Assembly (NCBI GenBank): GCA_963727495.1
Contig: CAVSGQ010000007.1
Coordinates: forward strand, 1,178,001 to 1,242,000
DNA length: 64,000 nucleotides
Source: Actinophytocola sp963727495
GTDB lineage: Bacteria > Actinomycetota > Actinomycetes > Mycobacteriales > Pseudonocardiaceae
Reading direction: 5' to 3'
This document shows positions 34,372 to 42,094 of this stretch, one piece after another. The number at the start of each line of letters is the position of its first letter. Positions within the stretch are counted from its first letter, which is position 1. Both the position numbers and the translations under genes were made by a program. The notes beneath the pieces are model-generated. The model ran no database searches, was not told where the DNA came from, and worked only from the letters and a program-made list of their open reading frames with translations.

Positions 34372-34800
34372 ATGAGAGACGACATCGACAGCGAGTCGAA
34401 TCTCCTCCAGCCCGAGGACACCCTCGACGACCGCGGTGTCGAGGACGTGCTGGACGAGGGCTACTCGCCGCCGGAGCGTCCGCTCGCGGTCAACGACTGG
34501 GGCGTGACCGCGCGCGAGGCATCCGGGCACGAGAGCCTGGAGGCCCGGCTTGCCCGCGAGGTGCCCGAACTCGACGACGCGGGCGGCGACGACCTCGGCG
34601 ACACCGAGGACACCGACGGCGAGCTGTACGACGACGAGGTGGGCGTGGCCCGCGCCGGCCGCCTGGTCGAGGAGGACGACGGCGCGGGCGGCGACACCGA
34701 CCCGTACCTGTACGCCCGCGACGTGGGGATCGACGGCTCGGCGGCCACCGCCGAGGAGGCCGCGGTGCACATCGTCGCGGAGCGCGACCTGGACGGGTGA
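34372..34800 (+). CDS. DUF5709 family protein
   Basis: The 142-residue, very acidic protein matches actinomycete DUF5709. It has the N-terminal NLLQPEDTLDDRGVEDVLDE, followed by GYSPPERPLAVNDWGVTA, and a C-terminal AEEAAVHIVAE. The function is unknown; it is probably an unstructured or stress-related cytoplasmic protein. GAGGAG lies five bases before ATG. It is followed after 71 bases by a chemoreceptor-like gene on the same strand. Confidence 0.85.
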   Translation: MRDDIDSESNLLQPEDTLDDRGVEDVLDEGYSPPERPLAVNDWGVTAREASGHESLEARLAREVPELDDAGGDDLGDTEDTDGELYDDEVGVARAGRLVEEDDGAGGDTDPYLYARDVGIDGSAATAEEAAVHIVAERDLDG

Positions 34801-34871
34801 TGACGCGGCGGTCGCCGAACTCGCCCGGGTGATCCGGTCAGGGTCGCGGACGAGCTGCCGATGCGAAGAGC

Positions 34872-35540
34872 ATGTGGAAGTTTCGCCGCAGGTCGCCGTC
34901 CCGGAGCACCATGCCCGGCGACGCCGTCGCGCCGACCGACGAGCAGATCGCGGCGGAGCGGCGGGCTCGGCTTGCCGCCGAGGGCGAGGCCGAGCGCGTC
35001 GCGGCCCGGCACGCCCGGCTGGCCCGCGGGACGGCCGACGGCACCACCCGGTCCGGCGCCATGTCGAACGAGCTCGGTGACGTCGCGGGCGTCGCCGGTG
35101 ACGTCGCGCACGGGATGGACGTGCTGCGCCTGGGCATGTTCCAGATGCTCGGGCAGATCTCCGCACTGAGCGAGGTGTCCGAGCGCATCACGCCGATGGT
35201 CCACGTGATTCGCAACATCGCCAAGCAGACCAACCTGCTCGCCCTCAACGCGACCATCGAGGCCGCTCGCGCCGGCTCGGCCGGGAAGGGTTTCGCGGTC
35301 GTGGCCTCCGAGGTGCGCAAGCTGGCCGACGACTCCGGATCCGCCACCCGGTCCATCGACGCGATCGTCGGCGAGCTGCGGGAGATGGCCCAGGCCACCC
35401 TGGACATCGCGACCCTCACCAGCGAGGACCTGGAGCGCTACACGTCCGACTTCGCCGCCGTCGGCGAGCGGATCGGCGACGTGCGGGCGGAGCTCACCGC
35501 GATGACCGACGCCCTGGTCGAGCTCGTCGCGCACAGCTGA
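34872..35540 (+). CDS. Soluble chemoreceptor-like signalling protein
   Basis: The 222-residue protein has no membrane helix or HAMP. A basic N-terminus and an Ala/Arg-rich helix lead to a short methyl-accepting-type coiled coil whose hairpin tip IAKQTNLLALNATIEAARAG is intact, followed by SAGKGFAVVASEVRKLADD. The cytoplasmic bundle is much shorter than in classical chemoreceptors. Methionine 14 (34911), preceded by GGAG, is an alternative start. The partner kinase is not in the window. Its place just before a redox cassette suggests a cytoplasmic redox or energy sensor. Confidence 0.8.
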   Translation: MWKFRRRSPSRSTMPGDAVAPTDEQIAAERRARLAAEGEAERVAARHARLARGTADGTTRSGAMSNELGDVAGVAGDVAHGMDVLRLGMFQMLGQISALSEVSERITPMVHVIRNIAKQTNLLALNATIEAARAGSAGKGFAVVASEVRKLADDSGSATRSIDAIVGELREMAQATLDIATLTSEDLERYTSDFAAVGERIGDVRAELTAMTDALVELVAHS

Positions 35541-35578
35541 GCGGGCGCCGCGAACCCACGAGCTCTCGAGGAGGGGCG

Positions 35579-36568
35579 ATGTCCGAAGTGGAGCCCGTCA
35601 ACGTCGCGATCATCGGCGGTGGACCGGCCGGGTACACCGCGGCGATCTACGCCGCCCGGGGCGGCCTCACGTCCGTGTGCCTCGAAGGCGACGAGCCAGG
35701 AGGGCAGATCGTCCGCTCCGCCGGTCTGCACAACTTTCCCGGTTTCCCGGGCGGAATCGCCGGACTGGAGCTCAGCGACCGGATGCGCGCCCAGGTCGTC
35801 GAGCTCGGCGGCCGCACGGTGACCGCCCACGTGCGGTCGGTGGACCTCGGCGCGTCGCCCTTCACGGTCCGCACCGGGAGATCCGACTTCGCCGCGGACG
35901 CCGTCATCGTGGCCACCGGCGCGACGTTCAACCGGCTGGGGCTGCCCTCCGAGGCGGAGTTCGAGGGCCGCGGCGTGTGCTACTGCGCGATCTGCGACGG
36001 CCCGCTGTTCGCCGGTCAGCGGGTGGCCGTGGTCGGCGGCGGCGACGTGGCGGCCGAGGAGGCGCTCGCCCTTGCCGACATCGCCGACAGCGTCGTGCTG
36101 GTGCACCGGCGCGCCGAGTTCCGCGCGCACGCCGCCAACCTGGCGGCCCTGGCCGCGACACCCAACATCACGGTCCTGACGCCGCACGTCGCGACCGAGA
36201 TCCTCGGCGACGCCTCCGGGGTCACCGGCCTGCGAACCCGGAACGTGACCTCCGGCGAGTGCGGCGAGGCCGAGGTCGACGGCGTGTTCGTCTCCATCGG
36301 ACAGACCCCGAACAGCGACCTGTTCACCGAATGGCTGCCGGCCGACGAGTCCGGCTACCTGCTGACCGAGCCCGGCACCGCCATGACCCGCGTGCCCGGG
36401 GTCTTCGTCGCGGGCGAGGTCGGGGATCCCACCTACCGTCAGGCGGTCACCGCGGCGGCCTCGGGCTGCCGCGCCGCGCTGGACGCCGAGCGCTGGCTGC
36501 GCACCACCCGCCGGGTCACCACCAGGCCCAGCCTGGCCGACGCGAGCCTCGGGCATTCCGCCCGCTGA
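35579..36568 (+). CDS. FAD-dependent disulfide reductase (TrxB/AhpF C-terminal type)
   Basis: The 329-residue flavoprotein has FAD and NAD(P) GxGxxG motifs (VAIIGGGPAGYTAAIYAARG; VAVVGGGDVAAEEALALAD) and a redox pair C136-A-I-C139 in CYCAICDGPLF. Thioredoxin reductase usually has CATC; CDGPLF resembles AhpF. The C-terminal FAD motif is GVFVAGEVGDPTYRQAVTAAASG, with Glu where TrxB has Asp. It would pass electrons from NADPH to a thioredoxin-like or glutaredoxin-like partner. A peroxiredoxin gene follows 28 bases downstream, and the cassette suggests a peroxide-reducing chain. Confidence 0.87.
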   Translation: MSEVEPVNVAIIGGGPAGYTAAIYAARGGLTSVCLEGDEPGGQIVRSAGLHNFPGFPGGIAGLELSDRMRAQVVELGGRTVTAHVRSVDLGASPFTVRTGRSDFAADAVIVATGATFNRLGLPSEAEFEGRGVCYCAICDGPLFAGQRVAVVGGGDVAAEEALALADIADSVVLVHRRAEFRAHAANLAALAATPNITVLTPHVATEILGDASGVTGLRTRNVTSGECGEAEVDGVFVSIGQTPNSDLFTEWLPADESGYLLTEPGTAMTRVPGVFVAGEVGDPTYRQAVTAAASGCRAALDAERWLRTTRRVTTRPSLADASLGHSAR

Positions 36569-36596
36569 TCCGCCGACCCAGACGAGAGGAGGCACC

Positions 36597-37118
36597 ATGT
36601 TCGTCGGCTCACCGGCCCCGGACTTCCGCATGGTCAGCACCCGGGACCTGAACACCCTCGACCACGAGGTCACGCTCGCCGACTACGCCGGACGCTGGCT
36701 GGTCCTGTTCTTCTACCCCGCCGACTTCACCTTCGTCTGCCCGAGCGAGGTGCTCGCGCTCAACGCCGCCCTGCCGTCGTTCACCGAGCTCGGCGCGGAC
36801 GTGCTGGCGGTGAGCACGGACAGCGTGCACGCGCACGTGGCGTGGATGGAGTTCCACATCGGTGCCCTGGACTTCCCGCTCGCGAGCGACCGGAACCAGC
36901 GCGTCTCCCGCGCCTACCGCGTGCTCGACGCCGAGGGACAGTCGGCCCGCGCGGTGTTCGTCATCGACCCGGACGGCGTCGTCCGCCACGAAACGGTCCA
37001 CGACGACCGGGTCGGCCGCTCCGTCGACGAGCTGCTCCGGGTGCTGACCGCGCTGCAGGCGCCCGGCCTCACCCTCGGCCGCTACACCCCGACCGTCAGA
37101 ACGGAGAGGACGCCGTGA
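36597..37118 (+). CDS. Peroxiredoxin with a single cysteine
   Basis: The 173-residue AhpC-type peroxiredoxin reduces peroxides at Cys48 (YPADFTFVCPSEV), with the conserved Thr, Arg and Pro of the active site. No other cysteine is present: the usual C-terminal resolving Cys (VCPANW) of typical two-Cys AhpC is absent. Regeneration would therefore need an external thiol. The downstream glutaredoxin-like protein, overlapping by four bases, is the obvious candidate, with mycothiol as a further possibility. Confidence 0.88.
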   Translation: MFVGSPAPDFRMVSTRDLNTLDHEVTLADYAGRWLVLFFYPADFTFVCPSEVLALNAALPSFTELGADVLAVSTDSVHAHVAWMEFHIGALDFPLASDRNQRVSRAYRVLDAEGQSARAVFVIDPDGVVRHETVHDDRVGRSVDELLRVLTALQAPGLTLGRYTPTVRTERTP

Positions 37119-37348
37119 CGAAGACCGTGGTGCTGTACACGACCACCGGGTGCCCGCTGTGCCAGCGGTACAAGACATTGCTGGCCGAGCTCGGTGTCGC
37201 CTACCAGGAGAAGAACACGACCGACCACCCGTCGCTGCTGCAGGAGCTGAGCGGCAAGGGCATCCGCATGGTGCCGACGGTGTTCGTCGGCACCGAGTTC
37301 GTCGCCGGCTACCGGCCGACCAGCCTGATGGCGCTGCTGTCCCGGTGA
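37115..37348 (+). CDS. Glutaredoxin-like / mycoredoxin-like protein
   Basis: The 77-residue thioredoxin-fold protein has the redox site TTTGCPLCQRYK near the N-terminus and the cis-Pro motif MVPTVFVG with EFVAGYRP. Mycoredoxins reduce mixed disulfides with mycothiol; NrdH and glutaredoxins have related folds. The GTG start overlaps the peroxiredoxin stop (GTGA), so stoichiometric synthesis with it is likely. It is the last gene of the redox cassette. Confidence 0.87.
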   Translation: MTKTVVLYTTTGCPLCQRYKTLLAELGVAYQEKNTTDHPSLLQELSGKGIRMVPTVFVGTEFVAGYRPTSLMALLSR

Positions 37349-37371
37349 GCCCGCCCGTGCGGCGGCCGGTC

Positions 37372-37398
37372 CGGTGGGCCACCGCGGGCGGCCCACCG
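37372..37398. terminator. Bidirectional hairpin between convergent genes
   Basis: CGGTGGGCC and GGCCCACCG form a 9-bp stem with a nine-base loop in the 61-base gap between the glutaredoxin-like gene and the BNR protein gene. Convergent position and strong pairing support a shared terminator. Confidence 0.6.
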
Positions 37399-37409
37399 AA
37401 CCTGCCGGG

Positions 37410-39131
37410 TCACCGGGTCGGGATCTTCTCCACGTCCACCATCACGTCGGACTGCTGGTTGGGCGGGTTGTTGCCGGGCGTGTTCGGCTCGGCGAACCGG
37501 GCGTCGGTCCAGCACGGGATGGCCACGCCGGTCGAGGTGTCCAGCCCGTTGTAGTCACCGATGAACACACCGAGCCGGAAGGCGAGGTCGGGGTTCCACG
37601 ACTGCTCGGACACCCGCCGGGTGGCGAAGCTCGCCGCCTTGTTCACCGACACCGACAGCGAGGTGTCGATCAGCTTCGGGCCGCTGTAGCGGCGGTCGAA
37701 GTAGGCGACCGACACCACGCCGTCCGGTGAGACGGACAGCCATGGGAACCACTGGTCGTCGACCGACCCCTTGGTGATGTTCAGCGGCCTGCTCCAGCCG
37801 CGGCCGCCGTTGCCGGACCTCGTGACGAACACGTCGTTGTTCGTGTCGGCCGCGGTGCCGTTGCGGTTGTCGGCGAAGGAGAGGTACAGCTGGCCGGTGC
37901 GCGGGTCGATGTCGAGGTTGCCCGCGGCGTCGATCCGGGCGCACATCAGGTCGAGGGTCTGGCTCCCCTGGCAGATCGGGTACTTGTCGGCGCCGTCGAA
38001 CACGTCCGTGACGAACCGCGGCGTGCCCCAGGACGCACCGCCGTCGGTCGAGCGCGCCAGCAGGTACTGGCTCTTCTCCCGGCTGTCCACGTTGAAGTTC
38101 TGGAACGCCACGTACAGGGTGCCGTCGCGCGGGTCGACCACCGGCGAGGAGAACTGGTCCTCGTCGCAGGCGCCGTCCGCGTCGCCCGTCTGGAACGTGC
38201 AGCGCCCGGACGTGCCGGACACCTCCACCGGCGCGGACCAGTGCCGGCCCTGGTCGTCGGAGTAGGCGATCACGATCGGCGAGTCGACGAACCCGGTACC
38301 GCCCTCGTCGAAGTCGAACCTGGTCCAGGTGACGTAGAGCCGGTCGGGGCTCACGAAGCCCTGGTCGGTCCCGGGCACCAGGGGCGTCCCGGGCGGGCGC
38401 CGTCCCGCGGTCATCCACTCCTTGTCGTGGAAGATCCGGCAGTCGTCCGGCCCGCCGTTGTGCGCCACGATCCCGTCGCCGAGAATCGTCCCGCTGCCAC
38501 CGGGTACGTCCGCGGTCGGTGCCGTCCAGGTCACGCCCTTGTCGGTGGAGCGGCTCACCGCGATGTAGGAGTCGCAGTTGCTGCGCCCGAACGCGATGAA
38601 CGACGCGTACGCGACGCCCTCGCGGTCGAACGCGAGGACCGGGTCGCCGGTGCCGTACATGTTCCGTTCCGGCGTGATGACCTGGCGCGCGTGCCCGCTG
38701 TGCGGCCAGGTGTGGCCGCCGTCGAAGGACACGTAGATGCCCATCGTCGAGTCCACCGCGTACTCGTAGTCGTTGGACCCGGCGATCACGTTGTGCGAGT
38801 CGGTCGGGTTGATCGCGATGACGGTCTCGTTCTGGGGGAACCCGGCGCCGCTGCCGAACTGGTCGGTCGGGTTCGCCTTGTTGTCCCCGTTCGCCTGGAT
38901 GTCGTCGGACGCCACCGAGGCGGCGGCGCGTGCGTTGCGGTCGGCCACCACGCCGCGGTCGGTCGCCGTCAGTTCCCGGTCGGCGACCCCGGAGAGCTGC
39001 GGGCGCCCGGGCGCCGGCTCGTAACCGAACCGACCCGACGGTGCTGCCTGGGAAGTCGTACCGGCCAGGGTCACCACGGACCCGGCCAGGGCGAGGACAG
39101 CTCCCACCGCCCACAACCGACGTTTCTTCAT
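37410..39131 (-). CDS. Secreted BNR/Asp-box (sialidase-like) protein
   Basis: The 573-residue protein has a signal peptide (KKRRLWAVGAVLALAGSV, cleavage near TSQAA) and a six-bladed-type propeller with Asp-box motifs SFDGGHTW, STDKGVTW, SDDQGRHW and STDGGASW. Such proteins are often annotated as exo-alpha-sialidases, but the Arg triad and Tyr/Glu nucleophile pair cannot be confirmed by eye. It may instead be a secreted binding protein. GAGGTGA five bases before ATG 39131 supports this start over GTG 39140. Confidence 0.8.
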   Translation of the reverse strand: MKKRRLWAVGAVLALAGSVVTLAGTTSQAAPSGRFGYEPAPGRPQLSGVADRELTATDRGVVADRNARAAASVASDDIQANGDNKANPTDQFGSGAGFPQNETVIAINPTDSHNVIAGSNDYEYAVDSTMGIYVSFDGGHTWPHSGHARQVITPERNMYGTGDPVLAFDREGVAYASFIAFGRSNCDSYIAVSRSTDKGVTWTAPTADVPGGSGTILGDGIVAHNGGPDDCRIFHDKEWMTAGRRPPGTPLVPGTDQGFVSPDRLYVTWTRFDFDEGGTGFVDSPIVIAYSDDQGRHWSAPVEVSGTSGRCTFQTGDADGACDEDQFSSPVVDPRDGTLYVAFQNFNVDSREKSQYLLARSTDGGASWGTPRFVTDVFDGADKYPICQGSQTLDLMCARIDAAGNLDIDPRTGQLYLSFADNRNGTAADTNNDVFVTRSGNGGRGWSRPLNITKGSVDDQWFPWLSVSPDGVVSVAYFDRRYSGPKLIDTSLSVSVNKAASFATRRVSEQSWNPDLAFRLGVFIGDYNGLDTSTGVAIPCWTDARFAEPNTPGNNPPNQQSDVMVDVEKIPTR

Positions 39132-39243
39132 GCCACTCACCTCGTGATCGACGAATGCGGCTGGCAGAGCGGACCCGGGCGGAAGTTACTCCCCAACGGG
39201 GCACCCGTCGATAGGCCGAACGCGCGACAACGCGACGGCGGGC

Positions 39244-39591
39244 TCAGCCGCGGTCGATCTCCGCCGTCCGGTGCCGGACGAGGTCCAGCACGACGTCGTC
39301 GGGCAGCGGATCGGCCGCGGTGAACCGGACCGTGCCCTTCGACAGCGAGTGGCCGGCGAGCCGGTCGCGCACGGCGTCGACGGCACCCGGGCTGAACGGG
39401 AACACGCTGAGATGTCCCTTCGCCTCGCGGAACCCGAGCAGTGGCCTGCCGCGGTAGCGCAGCGCGGCCATCCCGTAGCCGGTGCCGTCCTCGGCGTCCG
39501 GGGCCACCCGCATGGCCAGCCGCCGGACGTGCTCGAACGCGGCGGCGGAGGCCTCGTCGAGGCCGCCGAAGTAATCGTCCACAACGGACAT
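39244..39591 (-). CDS. DUF1801 (YdhG/Fra-like) protein
   Basis: The 115-residue protein matches the DUF1801 small fold related to frataxin-like iron chaperones: VDDYFGGLDEASAAAFEHVR, GYGMAALRYRGRPLLGFREA, HLSVFPFSPGAVD and SKGTVRFTAADPLPDDVV. Bacillus Fra donates iron, but most members are uncharacterised. The MITE-like element begins 11 bases upstream of its start codon, so transcription may begin within or be shaped by that element. Confidence 0.8.
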   Translation of the reverse strand: MSVVDDYFGGLDEASAAAFEHVRRLAMRVAPDAEDGTGYGMAALRYRGRPLLGFREAKGHLSVFPFSPGAVDAVRDRLAGHSLSKGTVRFTAADPLPDDVVLDLVRHRTAEIDRG

Positions 39592-39601
39592 ACCGATCAT
39601 C

Positions 39602-39769
39602 CTAGTGTCTCGTGTTCGAGGTTGTTTGGCGGTTGCCGGTGATCCAGATCGTTCCTGGCCAGGCGGAGCGAATCCCTCATACCGGGTTGTATTCGGGTTT
39701 CGCGACAACGCCGCCAGGGGCGATCTGGGCGCCGGCAACCGCAAACGTTCCTCGGAGACGGGACACTAG
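39602..39769. mobile_element. MITE-like 168-bp palindromic element with ~50-bp terminal inverted repeats
   Basis: The left end starts CTAGTGTCTCGTGTTCGAGG and the right end, read in reverse, starts CTAGTGTCCCGTCTCCGAGG. The match continues through GTTTGGCGGTTGCCGG against GTTTGCGGTTGCCGG and CCAGATCG on both sides, giving arms 39602-39651 and 39721-39769. The 69-base centre is also partly self-complementary. Both ends contain CTAG, consistent with a TA target duplication as in IS630/mariner-type elements. No transposase gene is present, so mobility would need an element elsewhere. It sits between two genes with no other sequence in the gap to speak of. Confidence 0.7.
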
Positions 39770-39793
39770 CCACGCGGCCCGAACGGCCGGCGG

Positions 39794-40582
39794 CTACCTC
39801 GAGTCGCGCCCGCGCGGCGCCACGGATCCCGACGCCGTCGGCCGTTCGGTGACCAGGCGGCGCACCGCGACGCTGTAGGGGTTGCCGGGTTTGGCCGCCG
39901 CGAGCGGCACCGCGTCGTTGACCGCGGCCCGAACGTCCCAACTGGACGGAAGGGCGGCCGCGACCGGCCGGTTGATCGCTCGCTCGATGTCCGCGGCGTC
40001 GAAGCCGACCGTCGAGTCGCAGCGGTTGACCACGATGGAGCGCGCCCTGTCCCGGTACGGCAGCAGGTCGAGCATGTCCAGCAGGAAGCGCAGGTGCCGC
40101 AGGGCCGGCCGCTCCGGCCCGGTGAGCAGCACGTGCCGGTCCGAGGAGTCGAGCGCGGCCAGCATGTTCGGTCCCAGCGGTCCCGACGTGTCGACGACGA
40201 CGTGGTCGTAGCACATGGCGAGCGACGCGAGCAGCTCACCGACCAGCACCGGCGTGATCAGCTCGGCCGCTCCGGGCGCGACGGGCGCCAGCACGGCGTC
40301 GATCCCCATGCCCAGCGGTGTCAGGATCGAGGTGAGCGCGTCCCGGTCGAACCCGCCGTCGCCGCGCACCGCGTCGGCCATGGTCCGCTTCGGTTCGACG
40401 TCGAGCACGGTCGCGACGTCCCCGTAGACCAGGTCCAGGTCGACCAGGCACACCGACCGGGCACCGCCGTCGGCGAGCACGACGGCCAGGTTGGTCGCCA
40501 GCGTGGTCTTGCCGCAGCCGCCCTTGGCCCCGAACACCGTGGTCACGTGCCCGAAACCGTCGGCCGGTCGCGGTTCGTTCAT
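39794..40582 (-). CDS. MinD/ParA superfamily ATPase, CpaE-like
   Basis: The 262-residue protein has the deviant Walker A motif FGAKGGCGKTTLATNLA (signature Lys20 and Lys25), the switch-like VCLVDLDLVYGDVATVLD, and CYDHVVVDTSGPLGPNM. This sequence resembles the ATPase domain of CpaE, which localises pilus assembly in Caulobacter and actinomycete Flp/tad loci. No N-terminal receiver domain is present, and no tad genes follow. It is divergent from a LuxR-type response regulator across a gap full of palindromes, so the two may function together. GAAGG lies six bases before ATG. Confidence 0.85.
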   Translation of the reverse strand: MNEPRPADGFGHVTTVFGAKGGCGKTTLATNLAVVLADGGARSVCLVDLDLVYGDVATVLDVEPKRTMADAVRGDGGFDRDALTSILTPLGMGIDAVLAPVAPGAAELITPVLVGELLASLAMCYDHVVVDTSGPLGPNMLAALDSSDRHVLLTGPERPALRHLRFLLDMLDLLPYRDRARSIVVNRCDSTVGFDAADIERAINRPVAAALPSSWDVRAAVNDAVPLAAAKPGNPYSVAVRRLVTERPTASGSVAPRGRDSR

Positions 40583-40718
40583 CGGACACCTTCTTCGGAT
40601 CGAGGCTGACTGCCGGACATGACTCAGCGTGCTGTCCTTCGGGTCATGGTCACAGCGGGTGAACGGTGGACTTGAGACAACGTTCGGCGGACAGGCATCG
40701 GCCGATGACGGCCGGCGG

Positions 40719-40788
40719 CCGACACGTGTCGGGCGATCGCCCGACACGCGACCGGGCCGGCAGGACGGGCGACAGTGTCCTCGGACAC
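40719..40788. promoter_or_regulatory. Cluster of GTGTC-type palindromes between divergent genes
   Basis: CCGACACGTGTCGG (40719-40732) is a perfect 14-bp palindrome. It shares a half-site with a perfect 24-bp palindrome (40725-40748) with arms CGTGTCGGGCGA and TCGCCCGACACG. A third, GTGTCCTCGGACAC, lies at 40775-40788. All use the same GTGTC half-site. The 316-base gap 40583-40898 otherwise holds GGACA/TGTCC repeats nearer the ATPase start. This is a strong operator candidate, plausibly for the adjacent LuxR regulator. Confidence 0.65.
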
Positions 40789-40898
40789 CAACTTGGTTGC
40801 AGCCGGTAACCGATGACCCGGCGTTACCGACTAACGGGTGAACCATCACACGCAAGGGGTGTCCCGGACCCGCTCCCGGACCGCCGAAGGGACTCGTC

Positions 40899-41546
40899 AT
40901 GGCGATCCGCATCGTGGTCATCGACGGCCACACCCTCACCCGGCACGGGCTGTCGTGCCTGGTGGAGGAGCACCCGGACCTCGAGATCGTCGGCCAGGCA
41001 GCCTCGGTGGCCGAGGCGGAGAAGCTGGTCGTGCTGACCCGGCCACACGTGGTGACCATCGATGTCGCACTGCCGGATGGTGACGGACTGTCACTGGCAC
41101 GGTCGTTACGGGACCGGCACCGCGAGCTCGGGATCGTGGTGCTGACCTCGCTCGGTGACGACGACGTGCTGTTCCGCGCGCTGGACACCGGCGTGTCCGC
41201 GTTCGTCGCCAAGACCGCCCCGGTCGAGGAGGTGCTGGGCGCGATCCGGCACGCGGCGGTGGCCGCGACGTCGTTCACCGCGACGGGGCTGGGCGACGCG
41301 CTGGCCCGGCGGCGTGAGCTGGACGGCCGGTTCGGCCTGAGCAAGCGGGAGCGCGAGGTGCTGGTGCTGCTGCGGGACGGGCTGTCCGTTCCGTCGATCG
41401 CCCGCACCATGTACGTCAGCCCGTCCACGGCGAAGACCTACGTGGCGCGGTTGTACGAGAAGCTCGGCGCGTCGAGCCGGGCCCAGGCGCTGATGACCGC
41501 GCTGCGCCACAACCTCATCGACTTCGACCGGAAACCTGTCGCCTGA
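40899..41546 (+). CDS. NarL/LuxR-family response regulator
   Basis: The 215-residue protein has a receiver domain (about residues 1-120) with the phospho-site Asp55 in TIDVALPDGDG and Lys in FVAKTAPVEEV. A LuxR helix-turn-helix (about 147-210; LSKREREVLVLLRDGLSVP, MYVSPSTAKTYVARLYEKL) follows. The usual acidic pair near residue 9 is reduced to a single Asp (VIDGHT), which may weaken metal binding and phosphorylation. No kinase is adjacent. The divergent MinD/CpaE-like gene shares its promoter gap. Confidence 0.9.
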   Translation: MAIRIVVIDGHTLTRHGLSCLVEEHPDLEIVGQAASVAEAEKLVVLTRPHVVTIDVALPDGDGLSLARSLRDRHRELGIVVLTSLGDDDVLFRALDTGVSAFVAKTAPVEEVLGAIRHAAVAATSFTATGLGDALARRRELDGRFGLSKREREVLVLLRDGLSVPSIARTMYVSPSTAKTYVARLYEKLGASSRAQALMTALRHNLIDFDRKPVA

Positions 41547-41582
41547 CACCTGATATCGGCACAACTACTGGTACAACGGACC

Positions 41583-41603
41583 GCACCGAAACCGTATCGG
41601 TGC
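41583..41603. promoter_or_regulatory. Inverted repeat between the LuxR gene and nfeD
   Basis: GCACCGA and TCGGTGC form 7-bp arms around seven bases, 37 bases past the regulator stop and 58 bases before NfeD. It may terminate the regulator transcript or act as an operator for the NfeD-stomatin pair. Confidence 0.4.
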
Positions 41604-41660
41604 ATTCGGTCGCGGCGTCGGGGAACGATCAGTCGTACAGTCGGTAGGAGGGCCGCCGAT

Positions 41661-42092
41661 ATGGAGATCTGGCTGATCTGGTTGATCATCGCCGTGGTTG
41701 CGGGCATCGCGGAGATCTTCACCCTGACCGCCGCGCTGGGGGTGATGGGCGGCGCGTCGTTGCTCACGGCCGTGCTCGCCGCGGTCGGGCTGCCGCTGCC
41801 GCTGCAGATCGTGGCGTTCGCCGCCGCGGCGACCGCGGGGGTGGTGCTGGTTCGCCCGATCGCACTGCGCCACATGCACCAGCCGCCGGCCCAGCTGTTC
41901 GGCGTGGACGCGCTGATCGGCAAGCGCGCCTACGTCGTGCGGGAGGTCACCGACCGGGACGGCCGGGTGCGCATCGACGGCGAGGAGTGGACGGCACGCC
42001 CGTTCGACGAGTCCCTCGTGATCCCCATCGGCGCCGCGGTCGACATCATGAGCATCAGCGGTACCACCGCCATCGTCTATCCACGGGAGTGA
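41661..42092 (+). CDS. NfeD-family membrane protein
   Basis: The 143-residue protein has three or four hydrophobic helices in the first 75 residues (IWLIWLIIAVVAGIAEIFTL; ALGVMGGASLLTAVLAAVG) and a C-terminal OB-fold domain (DALIGKRAYVVREVT, GRVRIDGEEWTARPFD). NfeD proteins pair with SPFH/stomatin proteins in membrane microdomains. The next gene, three bases downstream, encodes exactly such a partner. This is the short NfeD type without a protease domain. Confidence 0.9.
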   Translation: MEIWLIWLIIAVVAGIAEIFTLTAALGVMGGASLLTAVLAAVGLPLPLQIVAFAAAATAGVVLVRPIALRHMHQPPAQLFGVDALIGKRAYVVREVTDRDGRVRIDGEEWTARPFDESLVIPIGAAVDIMSISGTTAIVYPRE

Positions 42093-42094
42093 AC

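Noticed and set aside
37410..39131. Firm sialidase assignment for the BNR protein
   Set aside because: Asp-boxes alone do not define sialidase, and the catalytic Arg triad and Tyr/Glu pair could not be identified by eye.
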